A DNA stretch of 64,000 bases from Okeania sp. KiyG1 (lineage in GTDB: Bacteria > Cyanobacteriota > Cyanobacteriia > Cyanobacteriales > Microcoleaceae), in assembly GCF_014132355.1 (NCBI RefSeq), contig NZ_BLZO01000071.1, positions 101,778 to 165,777 on the forward strand. Direction: 5' to 3'. The translations under genes and the position numbers were made by a program. This document shows, piece by piece, positions 9,045-19,278 of this stretch. A model generated the notes under the pieces. The model did no database searches, was not told where the DNA came from, and saw only the letters and a program-made list of their open reading frames with translations. Numbering within the stretch: position 1 is the stretch's first letter; every line of letters begins with the position of its first letter.

Positions 9045-11219
9045 ATGACAATAAACCCTCCCTCTTCCGTCATTTTTGTTGATAGCAATATTGCTGACTA
9101 CCAATCTCTAGTTAACAGCGTCGAACCAGAGACAAAAGTAGTTGTCTTGGATAGCAACCGCAATGGTGTCGAGCAAATTACTGAAGTATTAGCTAACTAC
9201 GACAATTTAGATAGCGTACAAATTCTTTCTCACGGAGATTCAGGCGTTTTACAGTTGGGGAATAGCAGCCTAGATAACGGTAATATTGAGAGCTATGAAA
9301 ACCAATTGCAACAGTGGGGACAAGCCCTAAGTGAAAATGGTGATATTCTTTTATATGGTTGTAATGTCGCAGAAGGCCAACAAGGACAAGCTTTTATTCA
9401 TCGCTTAGGAGAGATTACCGCAGCGGATATTGCTGCCTCTGAAGATTTGACTGGTAGTAGCGATCTGGGGGGAGACTGGGTATTAGAAGCGACTACGGGA
9501 TTTATCGAATCACCTCTAGCGTTTCAAGTTGAGGCAATGTCTGCGTTTAATTCTGTATTGCAGACTTTTACAGTTACTAACGGGAATAATGGTGGTGCGG
9601 GTTCTTTGCGAAGAGCCATTCTGGATGCGGAAAACAATAACAATGGCGGGACAAGAGACATTATCCAAGTAGATGAAGGTTTAACTATCAATTTAGCTGA
9701 TAGCTTGCCAACTATTAGTGAGGATGTTGAGATTCGAGGTAATGGTGTTGTAATTGATGGCTCGAACCAACATCAGATTTTGACAATTAATGGAGAAACC
9801 GACGATACCCAAATAATCTTATCCGATCTCTCTTTGAGAGACGGTAATGTAAGGGGTAGTAATGGATCTACTGGCGGAGGCGGAGGTTTAGGTGCTGGTG
9901 GTGCTTTATTTATTAACAACGGTACGGTAATTGCGAATAACGTTGATTTTACTGACAATAGTGCTGTTGGTGGCAATGGTAGCACTGGAGCCAGAGGCGG
10001 TAGTGCTGAGAGAACGGGTGAAAATGGAGGTCGTGGGGGAATTGCCAATGTAAATGGTACTGCTTTTGCTGACAGAACTCGTGCTGATGGTGGAAGAGCA
10101 GGTAGAGGTGAAAGAAGAAATGGTCGTAGTGGCGGTAGTGGTAGTGGTGGTGAGGATGGTAGCTTTGGCAATGGCGGTGGTGCTGGCGGTGGCGGTGGCG
10201 GTGGCGAATCTGGTGGATTGCAAGAAGGCAAAGGTGGTTTTGGTGGTGATGGTGGTGATGGTGGTTTCGGTGCTGGAGGCGGTGCTGGAGGCGGTGCTGG
10301 ATCGAATCCCAATAGAAGAAGAAGAAGAAGAACAGCATTAGGAGGTGACGGCGGTAATGGTGGAGAATTTGGCGGTGATGGCGGTGATGGTGTTGATGTC
10401 CCACCAGATGGAAGTAGAGGTCCAGCTGTTCGCGGTGGCGGTGGTGCTGGACTCGGTGGTGCTATCTTCGTCCAAAATGAAGCTGAGTTAATCTTGCTCA
10501 ACAGCAATTTTTCTGGTAACTCAACTGCTGGGGGGAATGGTGCCAACAATGGTCAGGCAAAAGGTCGTGACATTTTTGTTAGGGATAATGCTACCGTTTC
10601 TAGGGCTAGTACCAATGTTGCAACGGGAAATAACCTAGATAATGGTCGCGTCTTTGGTGACATCAGCAATTTTATTCTGCCCACAATTAATATCGCACCT
10701 GGAGATAATTTATCAGAAATTACCCAGGGCGGTTCTTTTAATCTTTCCCTCAATAGAAGATTACCCATAGATTTAATAGTTAACTACACCGTTACGGGAA
10801 CAGCTACCAATGGCGAAGATTTTGAAATTCCCAGTAGCGTTACAATTCCTGTGGGAGCAAGACAAGGTTCTATCGATATTGAAGTAACTGACGATCGCCT
10901 TTTCGATCCTAATGAAAATATCATTATCACCTTAGAAGATTCTCCACTTTACAATCTCGGTGGTACTATTTCTGCTGAATCCCCTATTGTAGACGACGAG
11001 CCAGATATTAGCCTCAATGCGAGAAATGCAGTAGAAGGGGAGCGTAACGGTAGGTTGATTTTTAATTTAGACCCCAATGCTCCTGAAGCTCGTCAGTTAA
11101 GCTTTAGTATTACTGGGGGAACAGCAGAACTAGATACAGATTACAGGTTGCTCAATGCTGACGATGAACCTATCGTTACAGATGAAGAGGGTAATTTTTT
11201 TCCTAGATATTTCTGGTGA
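9045..11219 (+). CDS. Giant DUF4347/Calx-beta/RTX exoprotein, segment 1
   Basis: This is the N-terminal quarter of a predicted 2,907-residue secreted protein spanning 9045-17770. Residues 8-165 form a DUF4347 domain with SHG (His63) and YGCN (Cys106), the His-Cys pair expected of a caspase-like (clan CD) fold. Residues 180-260 resemble a right-handed beta-helix start. About 265-500 is strongly glycine-rich with an NPNRRRRRRTALGG patch near 425-435. A Calx-beta domain follows (LPIDLIVNYTVTGTATNGED). The frame ends at TGA 11217 after a T7 run (11195-11201). Removing one T continues as LDISGEERVVVQVDATG in the next segment, so this is a single gene with a +1 homopolymer shift. The start ATG follows AAATAGG. 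No signal peptide is present, as expected for a type I secretion substrate. Confidence 0.82.
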   Translation: MTINPPSSVIFVDSNIADYQSLVNSVEPETKVVVLDSNRNGVEQITEVLANYDNLDSVQILSHGDSGVLQLGNSSLDNGNIESYENQLQQWGQALSENGDILLYGCNVAEGQQGQAFIHRLGEITAADIAASEDLTGSSDLGGDWVLEATTGFIESPLAFQVEAMSAFNSVLQTFTVTNGNNGGAGSLRRAILDAENNNNGGTRDIIQVDEGLTINLADSLPTISEDVEIRGNGVVIDGSNQHQILTINGETDDTQIILSDLSLRDGNVRGSNGSTGGGGGLGAGGALFINNGTVIANNVDFTDNSAVGGNGSTGARGGSAERTGENGGRGGIANVNGTAFADRTRADGGRAGRGERRNGRSGGSGSGGEDGSFGNGGGAGGGGGGGESGGLQEGKGGFGGDGGDGGFGAGGGAGGGAGSNPNRRRRRRTALGGDGGNGGEFGGDGGDGVDVPPDGSRGPAVRGGGGAGLGGAIFVQNEAELILLNSNFSGNSTAGGNGANNGQAKGRDIFVRDNATVSRASTNVATGNNLDNGRVFGDISNFILPTINIAPGDNLSEITQGGSFNLSLNRRLPIDLIVNYTVTGTATNGEDFEIPSSVTIPVGARQGSIDIEVTDDRLFDPNENIIITLEDSPLYNLGGTISAESPIVDDEPDISLNARNAVEGERNGRLIFNLDPNAPEARQLSFSITGGTAELDTDYRLLNADDEPIVTDEEGNFFPRYFW

Positions 11220-12486
11220 AGAACGAGTTGTGGTTCAAGTAGATGCCACAGGAATTTCAGGGGGGATTCCCGATTTTGACGATTCTGCTGCGGAAGGAAA
11301 TGAGACAATAGAAATTACTCTCAATCCTAGTGAAGAGTATGGTGGTGGCGGAAATACCATAACCGCAAATATTGTTGATAATGACAGTCCCCCGACAATT
11401 GATGTTGTTGCGGGAGATAATGCTACTGAAGAGAACTCCGAACCTGGTGTTTTCGAGCTTGATTTATCCAATCCTTTACTCAGTAATGGCAATGAAAATG
11501 ATGACGAAGATGCTATCTTTAACTTTACTATCGGTGGAGATGCTACGCGAGGTGAAGACTACAATTTAGTTTTAGTTGCTAATAATACGGAGCGAGATAT
11601 TATCGGCAACAGTTTCTCTTTACCAGAAGGTACGAATACTGCCAGAATAGAGGTCAGACCAATTGATGACAATGAAGAAGAAGTCAATGAAAACGTTACT
11701 TTTACTCTAAATGAAGGAGAGGGATACGAACTAGGGGCAAATTCAGCAGAACTAACCATTGAAGACAGTGGTAGAGATGATGCGAGTAATGTAGTAGGGG
11801 TGCAAATTATCGAATCTCAAGGTGAGACTAACGTCATAGAAGGACAAACTACAGATAACTATACGATCGAGTTAACCAGTGAACCTACTAGCGATGTTAC
11901 TATTAATTTTGATACCGAGACCACTCAGGTAGAGAGTATTGATTCCATTACTTTTACTCCCGAAAACTTCAACATCAAGGAAAATGTTACGGTGGTTCCT
12001 GTTGATGATGATATAAGTACAGAAGACCGCACTTCGGTTATTTCCCATACTGCAACCAGTGACGATGATGCTTATGATGGAATTACCATTAATGAAGTTA
12101 CTGTCAATATTACCGAAAATGATGTTCCTGGGATTATTATTGCCAACGGAAATAATTTCAGCATCGCTGAAGGTGCAGCAGGGGAAATCTACACCATTGC
12201 TCTAGCAACCGAACCCACAGCAGATGTCAATATTAGTTTTGACATTAGCGACGATCTCGAAGCTATTACACCCATAACTTTTACTCCCGATAACTTTGCT
12301 ACTCCTCAAGAAGTTACAGTTACTGCTGCAATTGATGATGAAGTAGAAGAAACGGAATTTCAAGACATCGATCACATTATTGAGAGTGACGATTCTGTAT
12401 ATGATGGCTTGTCAGTACAACCTCTTCCCATTGCCATTAACGAACTCAGTTTCGATAATATCGAGACAGCAGGGGGGTTTAAATAA
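11155..12486 (+). CDS. Giant DUF4347/Calx-beta/RTX exoprotein, segment 2 (Calx-beta repeats)
   Basis: This is the continuation of the same gene in another frame. Genuine homology starts at about 11,195 (LDISGEERVVVQV), and the first dozen residues here are out-of-frame noise. It carries further Calx-beta-like domains, with the recurring pattern of FNFTIGGDATRGEDY and IPEGTNTARIEVRPIDDNE-type strands. Two copies of a related repeat end in SDDDAYDGITIN and SDDSVYDGLSV. These calcium-binding beta-sandwiches are typical of cyanobacterial surface and motility proteins. The frame stops at 12486 after a G6 run (about 12,474-12,479). With one G fewer it continues GGLNNALNSIQDSLDAQ into the third segment. 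Acidic composition fits an extracellular, calcium-loaded protein. Confidence 0.8.
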   Translation: MLTMNLSLQMKRVIFFLDISGEERVVVQVDATGISGGIPDFDDSAAEGNETIEITLNPSEEYGGGGNTITANIVDNDSPPTIDVVAGDNATEENSEPGVFELDLSNPLLSNGNENDDEDAIFNFTIGGDATRGEDYNLVLVANNTERDIIGNSFSLPEGTNTARIEVRPIDDNEEEVNENVTFTLNEGEGYELGANSAELTIEDSGRDDASNVVGVQIIESQGETNVIEGQTTDNYTIELTSEPTSDVTINFDTETTQVESIDSITFTPENFNIKENVTVVPVDDDISTEDRTSVISHTATSDDDAYDGITINEVTVNITENDVPGIIIANGNNFSIAEGAAGEIYTIALATEPTADVNISFDISDDLEAITPITFTPDNFATPQEVTVTAAIDDEVEETEFQDIDHIIESDDSVYDGLSVQPLPIAINELSFDNIETAGGFK

Positions 12487-15400
12487 CGCCCTCAATTCGA
12501 TTCAAGATTCCCTTGACGCTCAGTTTCGAGCCATTGAATTACCTTTTATTGGTTCTCTAGAAACTCTCGCACCAGATTTGATCGGTAGTTTCCAAAATAC
12601 CTTAATTAATCGGGTGCAGACTGGAGGGGTATTAGACGTAGAGAAACTTGGTGGGTTAGTTGAAGAAACTCTTGAGGAGATTCTCAATGTTGACGTAGAA
12701 ACAAGTGCAACTCTCTCGGAAGAAGAAGCTACTTTCGATATTACAGTTGCCAAAGAATTTAACCTTGCCAATATCGATCTGGATGCGGATTTAGGTTTGC
12801 CAGGATTAGGAATTGATGTTGATGGTAGTGTCGATCTAACTTTTGATTACCAATTCGATCTGGGATTTGGCATTAACCAAGAATTCGGTTTCTTTATCGA
12901 TACAGAAAAAACCAACTTTACCGCAGGAATCGATCTTGGTTTGAGTGATGATTTCCAAGCAACGGGTAATCTGGGCTTTTTGCAACTCGATCTGGTCAAT
13001 GATGAAGAAAACCCCACTGCTGTCAGTGCTGATTTTACTCTAGGACTCAACGACATCGATAATAATGAAGATTCAGATAATGGCGAAAATTTAGATAATG
13101 GCGAAAATTTAGATAATGGCGAAGATTCAGATAATGGTGAAGATTCAGATGATGAAGAAGATTTAGATGGCGATCGCCTGACCAGCACGGAACTTAGGAA
13201 TGCTTCTTTCGATGACATATCGGATCTCTTCAATCCCAGTGCTTCGGCAAATGCCAATCTTGGTTTAAAAGCTGTTACGAGCATCCAAGCGGATACTGCT
13301 TTTCCCAGTATTAATTTCGATTTGGCAGGGGAGTTTGGCTCGTTTACCTTTGAAGAGGGAGAAGCAGTTGGTGATTTTTCACCTACGATCGCCTTTAACA
13401 ACGTGCAACTAGATTTAGGTAGTTTTCTATCCGACTTTGCTCGCCCCGTAATTGGTAATATTAACAGTATCATCGATCCTTTTCGTCCTATAGTTGATTT
13501 TCTCAATACCGATACGGAAATCCTCAACGATCTGAGCATTGCGGATGGTTTGGATGGCAATGGTGATGGTGAAATTAGCGTCATCGAACTCGCGATTGGT
13601 ATTGCGGAATTGGCGGGCAATCCTCCCAACGCTAGATTTCAGGAGGCTTTCGATCAAATTACCGAACTGTTCGCTCTGTCAGATGCTCTCAATGAATCGA
13701 TCGCTGGTGATGAAGGCATCCTCATTGATGTTGGTTCTTTCGAGTTGGGTAATTTTGATGCTAGCGATCCCGATGCCGATCCGACGGGCGTTGAAGCAGA
13801 TCAAACCGAGTCCGAACCAGATTTAGAGCAACAACTCGATGATGCTCCTAATGGTGGTAGCAGAAATACCCAGAAAGCAAATACCAATAGAATACTTAAT
13901 AACGATAATTTCGATATTCCTCTAATTAACGATCCCTTCAGCGCCATCGACTTACTCTTGGGTAAAGATGTCGCACTCTTTACTTACGATCTTCCTGCAT
14001 TAGAAGTTGGATTCGACGTACAACAAACGTTTCCCATTTTTGGCCCGATTAGCGGTTTGCTGGAAGGGGATTTTAATGTCGCTTTGGATCTCGCTTTTGG
14101 CTTCGATACCTTTGGTTTCAATCAATGGGCGGCTAATGATTTCGACCTCGCAGAATCCTTTAGAGTCCTCGATGGTTTCTTTGTCAGCGATCGCGAAAAT
14201 CCAGACGGTACAGGGGAAGATATCGATGAGTTGGTTGCTACCGCCACTATTGCAGCAGGTTTAGGTGTAGACCTTGTTATTATTTCGGGCTTTCTCAAAG
14301 GAGGTTTAGAAGGAATTATCGGTCTGGATCTAATTGATGGTGGTGAAATAAACGGCACAGATGATGGCAGACTGCGTGCTTCGGAGATTGCAGACCGCAT
14401 TTCCACACCCTTTGAACTGTTCCAATTAAACGGTATCGTTAACGCCTTTTTGGGTGCAGAAGTTAACTTGTTTCGTAGGACGGTATTCGAGCAACGTATT
14501 GCCACTTTCCCCCTAGCTGAGTTTAGTGTCGGGGGTAAGGGAAATAGTTTTAGTAGTGTCTTGGATGGGGTAATTTCTGGCGGTACGGTCTTCTTTGATG
14601 CCAACTTCAATGGTATTCAAGACCCCAACGAACCCGTTACCATTAGTAATGCCGATGGTAGTTACGATCTCGATATTCCCTTCTCTCCCTTCGATCTTAA
14701 TAGTAATGGTGTTATAGATCCCGAAGAAGGTAGAGTGGTTATTATTAACGGCATTGATATCTCCACTTCCTTACCTCAAACCGCACCGATTATTACTACT
14801 CCCAATGCGACTGTTGCCACACCTTTAACGAGCTTGGCCGCAGAAATTGCTGAACCCGATCTCGAAGCAGCACAAGCAGAAGTAATTAATGTTTTCGGTT
14901 TATCAGAAAATAGCGATTTATATAATGATGACCCCCAAACTTCCGACGTATCGGTCTTGGGTTTACAATCTCAACTGCAAAATTTGATTATTTTAGCTAC
15001 CCAAACTATCGGTGCGACTTCTTTAACAGGGCAAACCATCAATGGTAGCGAAATTTTGAGTAAAGATGGTCTGATTTATCTCGATAACAACAATAACCAA
15101 CAGTTCGACGATGGAGATTTAGAAGTAGTTCAAGCTGATGATGGCTCTCGTTTTTTCGATGTTAACGACAACGGAGAATTAGATAATAACGAGGTTTCTT
15201 CTACAGTAAATGAAGCACAAATTGCCAGTGCTATTCTGCAAGCGATTGTTGATCGCGCCAACAATGGGGGAGTCCCCGGTCTTGCCGATACTGATACCGT
15301 AACTGCTATTATTAACGAGGCTTTAACCTTTGCAATCGCCGAAGATAGCAATACCAATCTTAATGAAAATGCCATTTCTCAACTAACCGCAAGCATTGTG

Positions 15401-17770
15401 GAGAAAAACCTCAATATTGATGGCATATTAGGTAAAGCTTTCCTTTCTGAAGCCCAACAAAGACAACAAATTAGCGGTCGCTATGTCTTTATTGATGTTA
15501 ACGATAATGGGATACAAGATACGGGCGAACCTTCTTCTTTAGTAGACGAAACAGGCGCAGATGAGCTAGATATTACTCCCTTTGACACCAATGAAAACGG
15601 TCTATTAGACGTGCGCGTTGTCGTCGAAGGAGAATCCCCAGATTTTGTCTTTGTAGATAGTAATGGCAACGGCGAATTCGATTCAGACGAACCCTTCTCA
15701 GTTGTTAATCCCAGCGGTGACAATAACTTAGAAATTGATTTTATTGATAATAATGGCAACGGTGTACAAGATGACAACGAATCCTTCTCGATCGCTTCTC
15801 CTCTCAATCCCGATGGTACTGAAATTGTAATTTCTCCTTTCGATCTTAATGAGAATGGGGTTTTAGAAGCAGGAGAAGACGATAACAATAACGGTATCTT
15901 AGATCCAGGAGAAGATAATAATCAAAATGGCGTCTTAGAATTAGACGAACTAGGACAAGTAGTGCTTGAAAGTCCCCCTGTAGATCGATGGTCCTTTGTA
16001 GATAGTAATAGCAACGGAGAATTCGATCGCGGAGAACTCTTCTCTCCTGTCTTTGATGATGGCACAGACCTCCTCGATCCTTTTGTCGAACCTGGTAAAG
16101 TATTTGTCGATGCTACAGAATCTCCCGAATTAGCTGGCGGGTTCCAACATCTAGTCACCAATCCTTTAGCAACCATCTCCCGTCTGCTTGCCGAAGCAAC
16201 CGATACCGCAGTAGCTCAAAACCGAGTTAAAACCGCATTAGGACTACCAGAAGATGTGGATCTGCTCAACTACGATGCTTTAGAAGCAGCCTCCGACGAC
16301 GATCCCAACTGGCTAGAAGTTTATGCAACACAGGTTCAGGTGCAAAATACCCTCGTCCAAATAGAGGCGGTAACGGGAGTTTCCGAAACCGAAATTGTTG
16401 AAGCACTATCAAATGAAATCGCTAACTCTGAAAATCTTGATTTGAGCGACTCAACTCAAGTAGAAGAAATCATCAACGAACTTGCTCCCGAATTAGCAGA
16501 CAATACTGTTGATGGTGCAGCAGAAATCATTACTGAAACTAACGAACGCATTGATGACATCGCTGACGATAGCACGATGGACGATCGCGAAAAATCAATA
16601 GAAATAGTCCAAGTACAGCAAGTAGCTCAAAGCGATAATCCAGAAGGTTTAGTAGAAGATTTACTACAATTAGGAACACAAGAGAAAAATGTTGCACAAA
16701 TTGTTGATAATAATACAAGAGCAAAACTTACCGAACAAATTGAAAATACAGAAGAAATAGACCCTACTACCCGTCCTGACTTTAGCAATAGTCGCCCCAT
16801 CGCTGAAGCAGATTTGGCAGATACTGAGATTGGTACATCAGTCACGATCAATGTTTTAGACAACGATAGCGATCCAGACAACGATGCAATTGAAATTGTA
16901 GATATTTTTGCCTCTGATAATGCGGAAGTAGTTATTAACCCAGATAATACCCTTACCTACACTCCCAATAATGGTTTTACAGGAGAAGACATTATCTTCT
17001 ATGCTATTCAAGATAGTAAAGGCAGTGTTGATAATAATATTGTCACTGTGACAGTGAGACCTGATGGAGTTCTCCGTGAAGGTAATGATGATAATGATTT
17101 TATTAATGGTAGTGAAGGTAACGATACATATATTGGCCGAGGAGGTAACGACTTAATCAGGAGTCATGAAGGTGACGATAGTCTGAGTGGCGGTCCTGGT
17201 GAGGATACTTTGGAAGCTGGTGTAGATGATGATAGTCTGAATGGAGGCAGTGGAAACGATCGTATGTTTGCTGGATCTGGCGACGATCTATTGATAGGTC
17301 GCCCCGGTAACGATATCTTGTTAGGGAGTGAAGGTGATGATACTCTGGAAGGAGGTATTGGTCGCGATCGACTCAACGGTGGACCAGGAAACGACCAACT
17401 CACAGGAGGAGGTAGTATTGACCGCTTTATCTTTAACACTAATCAGGAATTTCAGACTGAGGATTTAGGTATAGACACAATTACTGATTTTTCCAAAACA
17501 CAAAGAGATATTATTCTCCTAGACCTGAGAACTTTTACTGCTATCAACAGCCAACCAGGAACAGGTTTCAGTATCGCCAGTGAGTTTGCAACAGTTACTG
17601 ATGATGAATCAGCAGAAAATTCTAATGCAGTCATTGTCTATAACAGTGAAAATGGTAATTTATTCTATAACCCCAATGGTAGTGAAGCAGGTTTCAGCGA
17701 TGGAGGTCAATTTGCCACTTTGACAAATACCCCAGAGTTAGAAGCAGGAGATTTATTTTTGAGAGGTTAG
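12380..17770 (+). CDS. Giant DUF4347/Calx-beta/RTX exoprotein, segment 3 (EF-hand-like repeats, RTX tail)
   Basis: This is the C-terminal 60 percent of the giant exoprotein; true homology starts at about 12,480. In order, it contains an amphipathic region (FDLGFGINQEFGFFIDTEK) and an acidic 18-base-repeat stretch (SDNGENLDNGENLDNGED, 13,069-13,170). Then come several EF-hand/dockerin-like loops (FFDANFNGIQDPNEP, FVDSNGNGEFDSDEP, DFIDNNGNGVQDDNE). A helical region is shared with the subtilase at 20,951. A tandem-95/cadherin-like domain follows (VTINVLDNDSDPDNDAIEIV), then six or more RTX nonapeptides (GGPGEDTLEAG, GGSGNDRMFAG) and a C-terminal type I secretion signal region (IDTITDFSKTQRDIILLDL). 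It is predicted to be exported by an ABC-type system and folded by calcium outside. An adhesin or sheath role is inference. Confidence 0.85.
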   Translation: MRVTILYMMACQYNLFPLPLTNSVSIISRQQGGLNNALNSIQDSLDAQFRAIELPFIGSLETLAPDLIGSFQNTLINRVQTGGVLDVEKLGGLVEETLEEILNVDVETSATLSEEEATFDITVAKEFNLANIDLDADLGLPGLGIDVDGSVDLTFDYQFDLGFGINQEFGFFIDTEKTNFTAGIDLGLSDDFQATGNLGFLQLDLVNDEENPTAVSADFTLGLNDIDNNEDSDNGENLDNGENLDNGEDSDNGEDSDDEEDLDGDRLTSTELRNASFDDISDLFNPSASANANLGLKAVTSIQADTAFPSINFDLAGEFGSFTFEEGEAVGDFSPTIAFNNVQLDLGSFLSDFARPVIGNINSIIDPFRPIVDFLNTDTEILNDLSIADGLDGNGDGEISVIELAIGIAELAGNPPNARFQEAFDQITELFALSDALNESIAGDEGILIDVGSFELGNFDASDPDADPTGVEADQTESEPDLEQQLDDAPNGGSRNTQKANTNRILNNDNFDIPLINDPFSAIDLLLGKDVALFTYDLPALEVGFDVQQTFPIFGPISGLLEGDFNVALDLAFGFDTFGFNQWAANDFDLAESFRVLDGFFVSDRENPDGTGEDIDELVATATIAAGLGVDLVIISGFLKGGLEGIIGLDLIDGGEINGTDDGRLRASEIADRISTPFELFQLNGIVNAFLGAEVNLFRRTVFEQRIATFPLAEFSVGGKGNSFSSVLDGVISGGTVFFDANFNGIQDPNEPVTISNADGSYDLDIPFSPFDLNSNGVIDPEEGRVVIINGIDISTSLPQTAPIITTPNATVATPLTSLAAEIAEPDLEAAQAEVINVFGLSENSDLYNDDPQTSDVSVLGLQSQLQNLIILATQTIGATSLTGQTINGSEILSKDGLIYLDNNNNQQFDDGDLEVVQADDGSRFFDVNDNGELDNNEVSSTVNEAQIASAILQAIVDRANNGGVPGLADTDTVTAIINEALTFAIAEDSNTNLNENAISQLTASIVEKNLNIDGILGKAFLSEAQQRQQISGRYVFIDVNDNGIQDTGEPSSLVDETGADELDITPFDTNENGLLDVRVVVEGESPDFVFVDSNGNGEFDSDEPFSVVNPSGDNNLEIDFIDNNGNGVQDDNESFSIASPLNPDGTEIVISPFDLNENGVLEAGEDDNNNGILDPGEDNNQNGVLELDELGQVVLESPPVDRWSFVDSNSNGEFDRGELFSPVFDDGTDLLDPFVEPGKVFVDATESPELAGGFQHLVTNPLATISRLLAEATDTAVAQNRVKTALGLPEDVDLLNYDALEAASDDDPNWLEVYATQVQVQNTLVQIEAVTGVSETEIVEALSNEIANSENLDLSDSTQVEEIINELAPELADNTVDGAAEIITETNERIDDIADDSTMDDREKSIEIVQVQQVAQSDNPEGLVEDLLQLGTQEKNVAQIVDNNTRAKLTEQIENTEEIDPTTRPDFSNSRPIAEADLADTEIGTSVTINVLDNDSDPDNDAIEIVDIFASDNAEVVINPDNTLTYTPNNGFTGEDIIFYAIQDSKGSVDNNIVTVTVRPDGVLREGNDDNDFINGSEGNDTYIGRGGNDLIRSHEGDDSLSGGPGEDTLEAGVDDDSLNGGSGNDRMFAGSGDDLLIGRPGNDILLGSEGDDTLEGGIGRDRLNGGPGNDQLTGGGSIDRFIFNTNQEFQTEDLGIDTITDFSKTQRDIILLDLRTFTAINSQPGTGFSIASEFATVTDDESAENSNAVIVYNSENGNLFYNPNGSEAGFSDGGQFATLTNTPELEAGDLFLRG

Positions 17771-18031
17771 CGATCGCTCTTTATGGGTTTTGGGTAAAGG
17801 TAAGTCTGATATCATGTTCGCTGGTATCGTTTGTGTAAACCAAAGGATTTTTCAATAATGGATAATGGATAATGGATAATGGATAATTGATAATTACCTC
17901 TTCCTTTTAGGGAGAGGATTGAATCAAAGGAAAATTTTTTCTTGTTTCTCCTTAAAAGGAGAGGCTTTAAACCTTAATTATTCGGTAACTGTTGGATAAA
18001 ATCTGGTATTATCTATAAAAATCTGGGATTA
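17771..18031. repeat. Spacer with AATGGAT microsatellite and dispersed-repeat ends
   Basis: It begins with a GCGATCGC site just after the exoprotein stop. A MITE-like end (TATCATGTTCGCTGGTATCG, 17,810) follows a TGA. Four tandem ATGGATA-type units occupy about 17,857-17,890. The string AGGAGAGGCTTTAAACCTTA (about 17,958) recurs at 49,205 and 61,601. No gene is visible. Confidence 0.5.
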
Positions 18032-18149
18032 TACCATGTCCGGTAGCATCGTTTTTATATAAAATTAAGGTTAAAATAGGAGAAAACCTTCTGCCTCCTG
18101 CCTCCTGCCTTATTTCCACCAAAGTCTAATCATTCAACCGGACATGATA
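18032..18149. mobile_element. MITE, TATCATGTCCGG family, TTA target duplication
   Basis: This 118-base element begins TACCATGTCCGGTAGCATCG and ends CAACCGGACATGATA. It is flanked on both sides by TTA (18,029-18,031 and 18,150-18,152). The interior contains a CTGCCTC microsatellite and no gene. It fits the TNA target rule seen for the other copies. Confidence 0.7.
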
Positions 18150-18159
18150 TTATCTGTTT

Positions 18160-18609
18160 ATGCTACTTGGATTCAAAACTGAACTACATCCGAATAACCA
18201 ACAAAAAACATTACTGGCTAAACACGCGCTTTGTAGTTTGCTGGCGCAAAGCTTTCCTATCGGAATGCTACCGCAAACGCTAACGTCACCCTTGGAGTTG
18301 GGGATTATGGTTAACTAGAAACATCCGTATAGCACAATTCCAATAATCCAGACAGCAAACTTAAGTTCCCTACTGCAATTGACTTACATAAACTTTTAGT
18401 AGCAATGGTTAAACCTAATAACTGTTGGTATTATGAAGTGTCTAAAACAGTGCCGAGCTATGCTTTGAGGCATTTATCCGTTGCTTGGAAGCGTTGTTTT
18501 GGCAAAGTCGCCTCCAAGGGAGGAGCTTCGCTATCAGGACAACCTCAATTCAAGAAAAAAGGTAGGGATGATAGCTTGACTTTAGATGGCTCAATATCGG
18601 TAGGCTTTA
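18160..18609 (+). pseudogene. tnpB: tnpB remnant (IS607/IS605-type), N-terminal part
   Basis: From ATG 18,160 the bases encode MLLGFKTELHPNNQQKTLLA, the N-terminus of TnpB. The frame is then broken by an inserted palindromic repeat (about 18,225-18,288). Homology resumes with FPTAIDLHKLLVAMVKPNN and continues through RDDSLTLDGSISVG, again interrupted by a small GC-rich insert near 18,507-18,535. It closely resembles the truncated TnpB on the minus strand at 26,363-26,842. The RuvC catalytic half is absent. Homology stops where the 258-base duplicated segment begins (18,610), which suggests that duplication or its parent element truncated the gene. Confidence 0.7.
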
Positions 18610-18867
18610 AAAGTTTTTTGTTTGCTGGCGCACAACGCAGGTTATCGCGTAAGCGGAAGGTCTTTCTATAGCGCTCTTATCCGGACATGATATCATACCT
18701 CTTTTCACCAACGCCCTGAATTCTGATAATTCCCAGAATACTAAAGCTTTCATCCCAAATTTCTGAATTCTAAATTCTAAATTCTAAATTCTAAATTCTG
18801 ATAATTCCCAGAATACTAAAGCTTTCATCCCAAATTTCTGAATTCTAAATTCTAAATTCTAAATTCT
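18610..18867 (+). repeat. 258-bp duplicated segment, copy 1
   Basis: It is identical to 19,001-19,258. The segment holds the palindromic GTTTGCTGGCGCACAACGC repeat, a MITE end (CCGGACATGATA followed by TCA), ACCAACGCCCTGAATTCTGA, and runs of the AATTCTA heptamer. It has no coding role. Confidence 0.75.
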
Positions 18868-18912
18868 GAATTCGGCGTTGGTGAATTACTGTATGATATT
18901 AATCTTAATTAC

Positions 18913-18948
<36 letters not shown>

Positions 18949-19000
18949 TAAGAGGGAAGAAGAAAGAAGAAGAAAGAAGAAGAAAGAAGAGTAGAAAGAG

Positions 19001-19258
19001 AAAGTTTTTTGTTTGCTGGCGCACAACGCAGGTTATCGCGTAAGCGGAAGGTCTTTCTATAGCGCTCTTATCCGGACATGATATCATACCTCTTTTCACC
19101 AACGCCCTGAATTCTGATAATTCCCAGAATACTAAAGCTTTCATCCCAAATTTCTGAATTCTAAATTCTAAATTCTAAATTCTAAATTCTGATAATTCCC
19201 AGAATACTAAAGCTTTCATCCCAAATTTCTGAATTCTAAATTCTAAATTCTAAATTCT
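19001..19258 (+). repeat. 258-bp duplicated segment, copy 2
   Basis: This is a perfect copy of 18,610-18,867 at an offset of 391 bases. The copies are separated by a purine-rich GGAGACA/GAAGAAA microsatellite (18,915-18,995). It runs up to the 3' end of the PEP-CTERM gene at 19,279, extended by extra AATTCTA units. Confidence 0.75.
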
Positions 19259-19278
19259 AAATTCTAAATTCTAAATTC

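Noticed and set aside
9773-10549. Long minus-strand proline-rich frame opposite the exoprotein
   Set aside because: It is the complement of the glycine-rich codons (GGT/GGC) of the real gene; similar shadow frames occur in other phases of the same stretch.
13069-13175. Acidic DNGE repeat considered as a separate repeat gene
   Set aside because: It is an in-frame 18-base tandem repeat inside the exoprotein.
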